Shown: piece by piece, positions 1 through 7,260 of the stretch | How positions within the stretch are numbered: position 1 is the first letter of the stretch | How the letters are laid out: the number at the start of each line of letters is the position of its first letter | Assembly: GCA_946413885.1 (NCBI GenBank) | Contig: CAMKMK010000041.1 | Coordinates: 1-13,823 of the forward strand | Direction: 5' to 3' | Source of the DNA: an uncultured Prevotellaceae bacterium | GTDB lineage: Bacteria; Bacteroidota; Bacteroidia; Bacteroidales; Bacteroidaceae | DNA length: 13,823 nucleotides | Translations under genes and position numbers: made by a program | The notes under the pieces: model-generated | The model's input: only the letters and a program-made list of their open reading frames with translations | Databases searched by the model: none | What the model was told of the DNA's origin: nothing

Positions 1-1238
1 TGCAGGTCCTTCACGTTGAATCCTGTATCGACCAGCACAGCCACGATGCCGCCCTGACTGTTCTTGATTGTGAAGCAGGGATAGCCTCCGCCGTAGCAAG
101 GAGCCACACCCACGTTCTGCCACGCACTCTGGATGCGGAACGACTCGTTCTTGCGTATGACGGCAGGCCATTGTGCCTTTGTCATGTGGATTCTGTAACC
201 CATTCGCAGGTTGATTCGGTCAATGATGTCACGATTAGCCTCCAGCTCCTCACGCGGCCACCAGTGGATGGACATGTAGGAGGCATGGTAGTCCTCGATG
301 GCTTTCAGCAGCAACTCCTTGTCCCACGCTCCACGCCCCACGCTGCCACCATAGTGTTCGTGCTCGAGGATGACGGGCATCGTAGGCCAGAAAAGCTGTG
401 CCATCTCGCTATGGTACCAGCAACGCGGATAGGGCTGGACGAGAATGCTGCAGTCCCACAGGGTAACGCCTTTGCTGAAAGCATAGTCGATGATGGGGAA
501 ACGGCTTCCTGGCTTGTCGTGACCTGCATAGTCGTCGGAAAGGCAAAGCTGCGTCCGATGGAAATGCTTGGTGTAGATGTCGATGTACTTCTTCTGGGTC
601 TCGTAGCCCCACGACTTGTGGTGGACAGGAGTCGTCACCTCCGTATGGCCCTCGCCCCACATGCCGAAATGTCCTATCGCCACATAGGCCACATCAGGGT
701 TGCCATCGTAGCGCTCTGCCATCTTCTCAACGAAATGCTCTACTGCCTTGAGAAAGACGGGATCGTCGTAATCGACCTCGAGGAAGCCGTTGACGGTATA
801 GAATTTCGCACCCTCGTCGAAAACCCATTGGGGAGTGCCCTGGCGCGTCCAGTTCTCTGTGGCAGAAACGCAGAAAGCCACTTTCCTGCCTGTTTGCAGC
901 CAGCGCTGCGCTGGGGTGTCGATAATCTCCCAGTTGAACTTGTCGCGCTCTGGCTCCAGAAAACTCCAGGGCAGACGCAGGAAGACGGTACTCATGCCTG
1001 GAAACTCCTCGACGATATCCTCAGGTGCAAGCCGAGAGCCGTAGTTCGCCAGGACGTTGGAGTAGTAATAAAGTTGCCACCCCATCCCTGGATTGACGAG
1101 CGCCTTCCCATGGTCCGCAGGCGAGCAGGAAAGTGTCTGCGAGGTAGCTTTGAGTGGATGAAAAAACTGTACAAAAAGGAGTGTCAGCAGAAACAGCCTC
1201 GACACGCGGCGTACAATATCAATCGAAAGGAAGTGCAT
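1..1238 (-). CDS. Secreted DUF4832-type (GH42-like) TIM-barrel protein, 3' end outside window
   Basis: This frame is open from the ATG at 1236-1238 to the left edge (412 codons plus two bases), so the C-terminus is missing. An in-frame TAA lies five codons upstream of the ATG, which makes this the first possible Met. Residues 1-33 form a signal peptide (basic start, then LFLLTLLFVQFF). The mature part begins with the VNPGMGW motif (residues 48-54), followed by VFLRLPWSFLEPE (85-97) and an IDTPAQRW segment. This order is typical of the DUF4874/DUF4832 family, which resembles GH42 beta-galactosidase barrels. Glu196 in GHFGMWGEGH and Glu292 or Glu294 in PVILEHEH are plausible catalytic acids, by analogy only. 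Substrate is unknown; a role in glycan breakdown outside the cytoplasm is inferred. No clear Shine-Dalgarno or promoter was found. It could instead be a carbohydrate-binding barrel without activity. Confidence 0.7.
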   Translation of the reverse strand, partial: MHFLSIDIVRRVSRLFLLTLLFVQFFHPLKATSQTLSCSPADHGKALVNPGMGWQLYYYSNVLANYGSRLAPEDIVEEFPGMSTVFLRLPWSFLEPERDKFNWEIIDTPAQRWLQTGRKVAFCVSATENWTRQGTPQWVFDEGAKFYTVNGFLEVDYDDPVFLKAVEHFVEKMAERYDGNPDVAYVAIGHFGMWGEGHTEVTTPVHHKSWGYETQKKYIDIYTKHFHRTQLCLSDDYAGHDKPGSRFPIIDYAFSKGVTLWDCSILVQPYPRCWYHSEMAQLFWPTMPVILEHEHYGGSVGRGAWDKELLLKAIEDYHASYMSIHWWPREELEANRDIIDRINLRMGYRIHMTKAQWPAVIRKNESFRIQSAWQNVGVAPCYGGGYPCFTIKNSQGGIVAVLVDTGFNVKDL

Positions 1239-1243
1239 GAAGG

Positions 1244-1457
1244 TAATCTTTTAACTGAAGTTTCGCTTGTATATTTTTCTTTTGTAACTAAGTAGTTAAG
1301 CAGATACCGCTTCGCTCGTCCTGCGGACAGTAGTTAAGCCAATAGTTTACGACGAAGACGATGACGATGACGATGACGATGACGATAACTGACAAACAGT
1401 ATCGGCTTAACTACTGACTACTGACTACTTAACTACTTCAGAAACTTAATCTTTTAA
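1244..1457. repeat. Intergenic block with nested inverted repeats, flanked by an 11-bp direct repeat
   Basis: The gap between lpdA and the DUF4832-type gene is built of repeats. The 10-mer agtagttaag occurs in plus orientation at 1291-1300 and 1329-1338 and inverted at 1406-1415 and 1428-1437. The inner pair extends to a near-match of about 15 nt (gtagttaagcagata versus the inverse of tatcggcttaactac). A 7-bp unit ctactga repeats from 1411. The 11-mer taatcttttaa occurs at both ends (1244-1254 and 1447-1457), just outside a 7-bp inverted pair CTGAAGT/ACTTCAG (1255-1261 and 1435-1441). On the minus strand the arms could fold downstream of lpdA, but no T-tract follows, so a standard terminator is not supported. 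Confidence 0.75.
1351..1386. repeat. GACGAT hexamer tandem array
   Basis: One gacgaa unit is followed by five perfect gacgat units. The array lies at the centre of the nested inverted repeats of the lpdA-DUF4832 gap and is not inside any gene. Copy number of such a short tandem repeat is expected to vary between strains (inference). Confidence 0.9.
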
Positions 1458-1467
1458 TTCATTGCAT

Positions 1468-2814
1468 TCAGGCCTCAGATGCGGCCAGGACGATTTCACT
1501 GAGCGAGGGATGGGCATGAACTGTGTGAGCCAAGTCATCCACCTTGCCACCCATGCGCATCAGCAGGGCAAGCTCGTGGATAAGGTCGCTGGCGTGTGCT
1601 CCCAGGATGTGGGCTCCCAACAACTCGCCGTCAGGCGAAACCAGCAACTTCACCAGTCCATCGTCAGCATCCATCGAGAGAGCTTTCCCGTTGGCACGAT
1701 AGAAGGATTTCAGGCTCCTGTACTCCACTCCAGCCTCTGCAAGCTGCTCCTCAGTGGCTCCCACCATCGCTGCTTCAGGAGAGGAGAAGACAGCGGAAGG
1801 AATCACCTTGAGAGCGTCCTGATAGACGGAGGAAGCGGAACCAGTGATGTGCTCGAGGGCGCAGTAGCCCTGGAAGGTGGCAGCATGGGCCAGCTGACAA
1901 AGTCCGTTGACATCGCCGATGGCGTAGATGCCTGGCACAGAGGTCTGCATGTATTCGTCCACCTGTATGCCTCGAGGGCTGTACTTGATGCCTATGTCGT
2001 CGAGATTCAACGCTCCCACGTTGGCAGCACGTCCCACAGCCATCAGCACCATATCGCACTCCAGACTCTGGAGCTTACCCTTTTCCTCGAAGTCAACACG
2101 CATGGGTTCACCCTCGTGGATAGCTTTGGCACCAGCCCCCAGATGGAACGTGATGCCACGCTTCTTCAGCGAGGTGCGCAGACGTTTGGCAAGGTCGCGG
2201 TCGAAGGGCGGCAGGATTTCTTTCATGAACTCCACCACTTCCACTTCCACACCAAAACTGCAGAAAATGCTGGCAAACTCGATGCCTATCACGCCGCCGC
2301 CAATGATGCAGAGACGCTTGGGAAGTGAGGTGAGGCTGAGCATCTCAGTCGATGTCAATACGCCCTTTGCATGGGCTCCCTCGATGGGAAGGAACTTGGT
2401 GGTACTTCCTGTGGCGATGATGATGTGGGGAGCTGTGAAAACCTGTTCGCCTTCCTCTGTCTTCACCCTGACTGTATGGGTGTCGACAAACTGTGCCTCA
2501 CCCTCAACGAGTGTGATGCCTGGCGTCTTCATGAGCATGGCGATGCCTGAGCGCAGCCGCTCCACCGTCTCGTCCTTGTGGGCAACAGCCTTGGCGAGTT
2601 CCTCAGAATCGAGCTGGATGCCTCGTTCACGAAGCACTTCGAGTGTGTCGGCTGTGTGGCAAAGGCACTTCGTAGGGATACAGCCAGCATTGAGACACGT
2701 TCCTCCCAGCCTGTCCTTCTCGATGATAACAACTTGCTGCCCCAATCGAGCTGCCCTGACAGCTGTCTCATAGCCACCTGGGCCAGCTCCTATGATGATG
2801 ATGCCTGTCTCCAT
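1468..2814 (-). CDS. lpdA: Dihydrolipoyl dehydrogenase (L-protein / E3)
   Basis: This flavoprotein reoxidises the dihydrolipoyl arm of the glycine cleavage H protein and passes electrons to NAD+. At 448 residues it is a normal length for the family. The FAD-binding GAGPGGYETA is at residues 9-18, and the redox disulfide motif GGTCLNAGCIPTK gives Cys40 and Cys45. The NAD-binding glycines are in IIGGGVIGIEFAS (about 170-182), and a second FAD motif IYAIGDVNG lies further on. The C-terminal HAHPSLSE supplies the catalytic His435-Glu440 pair. The start lies one base after the gcvPB stop, so translational coupling is likely, and the gene closes the glycine cleavage operon. The E3 might also serve 2-oxoacid dehydrogenases if the genome has them, but its position points to the glycine system. 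The ATG also fits because the FAD motif begins nine residues later, as is usual. Confidence 0.97.
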   Translation of the reverse strand: METGIIIIGAGPGGYETAVRAARLGQQVVIIEKDRLGGTCLNAGCIPTKCLCHTADTLEVLRERGIQLDSEELAKAVAHKDETVERLRSGIAMLMKTPGITLVEGEAQFVDTHTVRVKTEEGEQVFTAPHIIIATGSTTKFLPIEGAHAKGVLTSTEMLSLTSLPKRLCIIGGGVIGIEFASIFCSFGVEVEVVEFMKEILPPFDRDLAKRLRTSLKKRGITFHLGAGAKAIHEGEPMRVDFEEKGKLQSLECDMVLMAVGRAANVGALNLDDIGIKYSPRGIQVDEYMQTSVPGIYAIGDVNGLCQLAHAATFQGYCALEHITGSASSVYQDALKVIPSAVFSSPEAAMVGATEEQLAEAGVEYRSLKSFYRANGKALSMDADDGLVKLLVSPDGELLGAHILGAHASDLIHELALLMRMGGKVDDLAHTVHAHPSLSEIVLAASEA

Positions 2815-2815
2815 A

Positions 2816-4294
2816 TCAGAGGTCTTTGAAAGTGAACTTGGGCTCCTTCACGGCCTTCACGTCGTCGAGTCGACGGATGGGAGTGTCGTGGGGAGCTGTC
2901 CTGACCATCTCGCGGTCGTCGCGTGCCTCCTCAGCAATCTTCTTCATGACAGCGATGAACTCGTCGAGCGTGTCCTTGCTTTCCGTTTCCGTAGGCTCTA
3001 TCATGAGGGCCTCGTGGAAAAGCAGAGGGAAGTAGATGGTGGGGGCATGGAAGCCGTAGTCGAGCAGACGCTTTGCCACATCGAGCGTGGTGGCGTGTCC
3101 CTCATCGTGGTGATCGCCGCCATATTCAGGCCGCAGACCGTCGAAGACAAACTCGTGCTTGCAGAGTCCCTCGATGGGCAGCAGATAGTGGCTCTTGAGG
3201 CTCTCCTTGATATAGTTGGCATTCAGGACTGAAAGCTTTCCTGCCAGAGGAATGTTCTCCTTTCCCAGCGAGAGGAGGTAAGCGTAGGCGCGGATGATGA
3301 CAGCAAAGTTACCCAGGAAGAGAGAGATGCTGCCCAACGACCTGTCGCCACACTGAAGGCTGTATTGCCCTTCTCCATCGCAGACAACCTGAGGATTGGG
3401 GAGCAGATGCTCGAGGCCTTTCCGCACGCCTACAGGGCCGCTCCCAGGTCCTCCGCCTCCATGAGGAGTGGAGAACGTCTTGTGAAGATTGATGTGCATC
3501 ACGTCGAAACCCATGTCGCCAGGACGGCATACACCCAGCATGGGGTTGAGATTCGCACCATCGTAGTACATCAGGCCGCCGCACTCGTGGACCATTCTGG
3601 CTATTTCAGGAATGTTGCGCTCGAAGATACCCAACGTGTTGGGATTGGTCATCATCATGCCTGCCACGTCAGGACCAAGCAGAGGCTTCAGGTCCTCCAC
3701 ATCGACAGTTCCGTCTGGCAGACTCTTCACCTCGACCACACTGAATCCAGCAACAGCAGCTGAGGCAGGATTGGTTCCATGAGCTGAGTTGGGAACGATG
3801 ATTTTCGTGCGTGCCGTATCGCCCCGCTCCTGATGGTAGGCCTTGATGATCATGAGGCCTGTCAACTCGCCATGAGCACCTGCATAGGGATTGAGGGTGA
3901 AGCGTGAGAGGCCAGCTATCTCAGCGAGCGTCTTCTGCACCTCGTCATAGAGTTTCAGACTCCCTTGCACGAACTCAGCTGGAGCGGAAGGGTGACAGTT
4001 GAAGCCAGGAAGCGAGCAAAGTTCCTCGTTGAGCTTGGGATTGTATTTCATGGTGCATGAACCCAGGGGATAGAAACCTGTGTCGACACCAAAGTTGTTG
4101 TTCGACATGTTGGTGTAATGGCGCACCACAGTAAGTTCGTCACACGCTGGCAGAATCGTCTTCTCTGACCGTTTCAGTCCTTCAGGAAGGGAATCCACGG
4201 AATAGCCACTTATCTCCTGCTTGGGGAGCGAATATCCTACACGTCCAGGTTTCGACAACTCGAAGATGAGTTTTCCATAATACACGTTGTTCAT
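2816..4294 (-). CDS. gcvPB: Glycine dehydrogenase (decarboxylating) subunit 2, P-protein PLP half
   Basis: This is the pyridoxal-phosphate-bearing half of the P-protein, which decarboxylates glycine and loads the aminomethyl group onto the lipoyl arm of GcvH. Its 492 residues fit the split GcvPB family. The PLP lysine is Lys272 in HINLHKTFSTPHGG, followed by the glycine-rich GGGGPGSGPVG loop. Other conserved segments are GFYPLGSCTMKYNP (residues 74-87), PNSAHGTNPASAA (168-180) and MMMTNPNTLGIFE (213-225). The ATG overlaps the gcvPA stop by four bases (ATGA), a typical arrangement for two subunits made in equal amounts. lpdA follows one base after the stop. No truncation or missing key residue was seen. 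Confidence 0.97.
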   Translation of the reverse strand: MNNVYYGKLIFELSKPGRVGYSLPKQEISGYSVDSLPEGLKRSEKTILPACDELTVVRHYTNMSNNNFGVDTGFYPLGSCTMKYNPKLNEELCSLPGFNCHPSAPAEFVQGSLKLYDEVQKTLAEIAGLSRFTLNPYAGAHGELTGLMIIKAYHQERGDTARTKIIVPNSAHGTNPASAAVAGFSVVEVKSLPDGTVDVEDLKPLLGPDVAGMMMTNPNTLGIFERNIPEIARMVHECGGLMYYDGANLNPMLGVCRPGDMGFDVMHINLHKTFSTPHGGGGPGSGPVGVRKGLEHLLPNPQVVCDGEGQYSLQCGDRSLGSISLFLGNFAVIIRAYAYLLSLGKENIPLAGKLSVLNANYIKESLKSHYLLPIEGLCKHEFVFDGLRPEYGGDHHDEGHATTLDVAKRLLDYGFHAPTIYFPLLFHEALMIEPTETESKDTLDEFIAVMKKIAEEARDDREMVRTAPHDTPIRRLDDVKAVKEPKFTFKDL

Positions 4295-5625
4295 AGCGAT
4301 AAGATATTAGAGATGAGCGAATCGATTTCTGCCTTGGAGCGCTTCTCTGTCACTGCAATGGTGAGGCAGTCCGGCATGCCTGCAGCAGGGACACCCAAGA
4401 GGATGCCTCGCTGGGCAAGTTTCTTGCGCATGAGGGCAGCATCGCCGTGTTTCAGGCGAAGGGTGAACTCGTTGAGGAAGGGCTGCGATGAACGGAAGGC
4501 TTCCTCGAACTTGCCTGTCTTGAGGAGTTCGTCATGAAGATAATGGGCACCAGCATAGCTCTGCTCATTCACTTCACGAAGTCCTTTCTCGCCCATCAGG
4601 CTCAGATAGCAAGCCACATAGAGGCACATGAAGCCTTGAGCCGTACAGATGTTGCTCGTGGCTTTCTCGCGGCGGATATGCTGCTCACGAGCCTGGAAGG
4701 TGAGCACGAAGGCTCTTCGGCCTTCAGCATCCGTAGTGGCTCCCACCAGACGACCAGGCATCTTGCGAACCAAAGCTTCCTTGGTGCAGAGATAGCCGAT
4801 ATAGGGGCCTCCATAGTTCATGGGAATACCTAAACTCTGGGCATCACCACAAGCAATGTCAGCTCCCCACTCTCCTGGGCTCTTGAGCACACCCAGAGCA
4901 CTTGCTACCGCATTGACCACAAACAGGGCCTTATGGGCATGGCAAGCCTCAGAGAGAGAGGTGAAATCCTCGATGATGCCATAGCAGTTGGGCTGCGCCA
5001 CGATGAGTCCTGCCACATCGTCTCCCTCGAGGAGCGACAGGGCAGCAGCCTTGTCCATCACGCCATCCTTGGCAGGAACCTTCACCAGTTCCACACCATG
5101 GAAGGAGGCATACGTCTCCACAACACGCATCACTTCAGGGAGGAAAGTCTCAGAGATGAGCACTTTGTTGCGCTTCTTGGCTGCATGGACACACATCATC
5201 ATTGCCTCAGCAGTAGCTGTAGAGCCGTCGTACATCGAAGCATTGGAGAGGTCCATGCCTGTGAGGTCTGCCATCATGGTCTGGTACTCGAAGATGTACT
5301 GCAGCGTACCCTGTGAGATCTCTGCCTGATAGGGAGTGTAACTCGTCGAGAACTCGCTCCTCGAGGCGATGAAGGGCACCACGCTGGGTGTGTAGTGGTC
5401 GAACACGCCGCCTCCAGCGAAGCATACCAACGGCTTGTTCTGGCTCGCCAGATCGCTGATGATGCGACGCACCTCGAGCTCTGATTTCTCAGAGGGAACA
5501 TCGAGTTCTCCCTTCAGCTTCAACTCCTCAGGAACCTCGCCATACAGCTCCTCGAGACTCTTGACCCCAATGACATCCAGCATCTGCTGGACATCATCGG
5601 AAGTGTGAGGAAAATATTTGTACAT
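4291..5625 (-). CDS. gcvPA: Glycine dehydrogenase (decarboxylating) subunit 1, P-protein N-terminal half
   Basis: This is the partner subunit of GcvPB; together they form the glycine decarboxylase (P-protein). The family half is recognised by FAGGGVFDHYTPSVV, the SEFSTSYTPYQAEISQGTLQ block, NASMYDGSTATAEA and MNYGGPYIGYL. This half has no PLP lysine, as expected. I place the start at the ATG at 5623-5625 (MYKYFPHT...), giving 444 residues. That is the usual N-terminus of GcvPA and has a purine-rich GGAAT five bases upstream. The frame stays open 14 codons further to a TTG at 5665-5667, which would overlap the end of gcvH by 10 bases and add residues without family support. The gene lies between gcvH (32-bp gap) and gcvPB (4-bp overlap). 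Confidence 0.95.
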   Translation of the reverse strand: MYKYFPHTSDDVQQMLDVIGVKSLEELYGEVPEELKLKGELDVPSEKSELEVRRIISDLASQNKPLVCFAGGGVFDHYTPSVVPFIASRSEFSTSYTPYQAEISQGTLQYIFEYQTMMADLTGMDLSNASMYDGSTATAEAMMMCVHAAKKRNKVLISETFLPEVMRVVETYASFHGVELVKVPAKDGVMDKAAALSLLEGDDVAGLIVAQPNCYGIIEDFTSLSEACHAHKALFVVNAVASALGVLKSPGEWGADIACGDAQSLGIPMNYGGPYIGYLCTKEALVRKMPGRLVGATTDAEGRRAFVLTFQAREQHIRREKATSNICTAQGFMCLYVACYLSLMGEKGLREVNEQSYAGAHYLHDELLKTGKFEEAFRSSQPFLNEFTLRLKHGDAALMRKKLAQRGILLGVPAAGMPDCLTIAVTEKRSKAEIDSLISNILSL

Positions 5626-5657
5626 ATCTGATTCCAAATAACAGGTCACCTCGCGTT

Positions 5658-6035
5658 TTACTCGCAAATCCCTTCGTATTCCTGGGCACTCATCAAGCTC
5701 TCGAGTTCAGATGGGTCGGACAGCTTTACCTTGATGATCCAGTTCTCGAAAGCATCCTCGTTGATAAGCTCTGGCTGATCCTCGAGCGCCTCGTTCACCT
5801 CGACCACCGTACCTGAAACAGGAGAAAACAGGTCGCTGGCTGCCTTGACTGACTCGACAGCGCCGAACTCCTCGCCTGCTGTCACTTCGTCGTCAACTTC
5901 TGGCATATCGACATATACGACATTACCCAACTGGGACTGGGCATAATCCGTGATACCAATGTATCCATACTCGCCGTCCACCTTTACATACTCATGACTC
6001 TCGGCATAGTAGAGTCCTTCAATTACCTTTGCCAT
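5658..6035 (-). CDS. gcvH: Glycine cleavage system H protein
   Basis: This is the small lipoyl carrier that shuttles the aminomethyl group between P-, T- and L-proteins. Its 125 residues match the family. The lipoylation site is Lys64 in GAVESVKAASDLFSPVSG, with the typical N-terminal YAESHEYVKV and the C-terminal segment NEDAFENWIIKVK. The ATG at 6033-6035 has no Shine-Dalgarno sequence; the upstream bases are A/T-rich, common in Bacteroidetes. The 68-bp gap to gcvT contains only A/T-rich sequence and an EcoRI-type palindrome. I found no riboswitch or convincing promoter there, so the gene is probably read through from gcvT. The lipoate ligase three genes upstream in translation order (lplA, gcvT, gcvH) is the obvious enzyme for modifying Lys64. 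Confidence 0.97.
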   Translation of the reverse strand: MAKVIEGLYYAESHEYVKVDGEYGYIGITDYAQSQLGNVVYVDMPEVDDEVTAGEEFGAVESVKAASDLFSPVSGTVVEVNEALEDQPELINEDAFENWIIKVKLSDPSELESLMSAQEYEGICE

Positions 6036-6103
6036 AATACAATCTGTTAAGTTTTTTTACTATATTCGAATTCTTATTTTGTCAGAAAAAATCTATCTGC
6101 TTC

Positions 6104-7207
6104 TCAAGCCTTCTTGTAAGACGTCTTGTAGAATCTCTTCTTCACCACCACACCTGGCTGCAGCTTGCGATGGATGCGAACTTGAACAGGGGTACCCAAT
6201 GCAGCATACTCGACCTTGACGAGAGCCACGCAGATACTCTTGCCCACAGAGATGGAGCCGTATCCAGTGGTTACTGTTCCAATCGTTTCGTCGCCCACAA
6301 CGACCTCATAGCCGTGGCGAGGGATTGCCTTGCCCTCAAGCTCGATGCCCACCAGCTTGCGCGTTACGCCTTCTGCCTTCTGGCGAGCAACAGCCTCCTT
6401 GCCGACGAATTCTTCCTTGTCTACCTTCACGAACATACCCAGACCTGCCTCGATGGGAGTGATGTCGTCGCTGAGCTCGTCGCCATAAAGCGGAAGTCCG
6501 ACCTCGAAACGCAACGTGTCGCGGCATCCCAACCCACACGGCTTGCAACGGCCGCTCTCCATCAGCTTGTCCCACTGCTTCTGGATAAAGGAATGGGAGC
6601 CGAAAATCTCGAAGCCATCCTCGCCTGTGTAGCCTGTGCGGCTAATCATGATCACTTCTCCCCCCTCTTCGTTCCAGTCGAGCTTCTTGAACATTCCGAA
6701 CAGCAGTTCCTTGCAATCAAAACCCAGCACGTCCAGCAGGACAGCCTCAGAGTTGGGACCCTGAACGGCCAGCTGACCATAATAGGCGCTCTGGTTCTCG
6801 ACCACCACGTCAAACTTCCTTGCCTCAGACTCGATCCAAGCCCAGTCTTTATCCTGAGTACCAGAATTGACGACAATGAAGAAGCGGTCGTCAGCCTCCT
6901 TGTAGACCATGATGTCGTCGATCGTGCCTCCATTCTCGTGAAGCATCATGCCATACATCGTGTTCCCAGTAGCCAAAACGGATACATCGTTCGTGAAGAT
7001 GTGCTGCACGAAACGCTCTGCCTCAGGGCCTGAGACCAGCACCTCACCCATGTGACTCACATCAAAAACACCACAGTCATTGCGAACTGCCAAATGCTCG
7101 TCCACAATGTCCGTATACTGAACAGGCATCTCGAATCCTCCGAATGAAATCATCTTAGCATGCTGCGCCAAATGCCTCTCGTAGAGGCAAGTCCTTTTGT
7201 CTGACAT
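6104..7207 (-). CDS. gcvT: Glycine cleavage system T protein (aminomethyltransferase)
   Basis: The enzyme releases ammonia from the aminomethyl-lipoyl arm of GcvH and gives 5,10-methylenetetrahydrofolate. The 367-residue length is normal. Family motifs include SFGGFEMPVQY (residues 21-31), the CGVFDVSHMGE block (45-55) and GGTIDDIMVYK (93-103). Asp97/Asp98 lie where the folate-contacting acid of the family sits. GYTGEDGFEIF, CGLGCRDTLRFEVGLPLYG and a C-terminal barrel-like domain ending in KKRFYK complete the protein. The start is supported by AAAGGA at 7214-7219, six bases before the ATG. The 53-bp gap from lplA is too short for a glycine riboswitch. No odd residues or frame breaks were seen. 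Confidence 0.97.
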   Translation of the reverse strand: MSDKRTCLYERHLAQHAKMISFGGFEMPVQYTDIVDEHLAVRNDCGVFDVSHMGEVLVSGPEAERFVQHIFTNDVSVLATGNTMYGMMLHENGGTIDDIMVYKEADDRFFIVVNSGTQDKDWAWIESEARKFDVVVENQSAYYGQLAVQGPNSEAVLLDVLGFDCKELLFGMFKKLDWNEEGGEVIMISRTGYTGEDGFEIFGSHSFIQKQWDKLMESGRCKPCGLGCRDTLRFEVGLPLYGDELSDDITPIEAGLGMFVKVDKEEFVGKEAVARQKAEGVTRKLVGIELEGKAIPRHGYEVVVGDETIGTVTTGYGSISVGKSICVALVKVEYAALGTPVQVRIHRKLQPGVVVKKRFYKTSYKKA

Positions 7208-7260
7208 AGTAAATCCTTTCGTTATATGTTAGTTAATCAAATTCTCTAAGTAAACCAATA

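Noticed and set aside
171..1295. 374-residue plus-strand open frame
   Set aside because: It is antisense to the signal-peptide-bearing DUF4832-type frame, which has recognisable family motifs. The plus-strand translation has no known motif.
1287..1437. Rho-independent terminator for lpdA
   Set aside because: Inverted repeats are present, but there is no compact GC-rich stem followed by a T-tract on the minus strand.
1462..2773. Long plus-strand frames opposite lpdA
   Set aside because: They are shadows of a fully motif-bearing dehydrogenase. Similar antisense frames lie opposite gcvT (6170-7033), lplA (7471-8271) and the surface protein (12123-12986), all without family signals.
7208..7260. 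Possible glycine riboswitch before gcvT
   Set aside because: The gap is 53 bp, too short for even a single glycine aptamer with expression platform, and no conserved stem pattern is visible.
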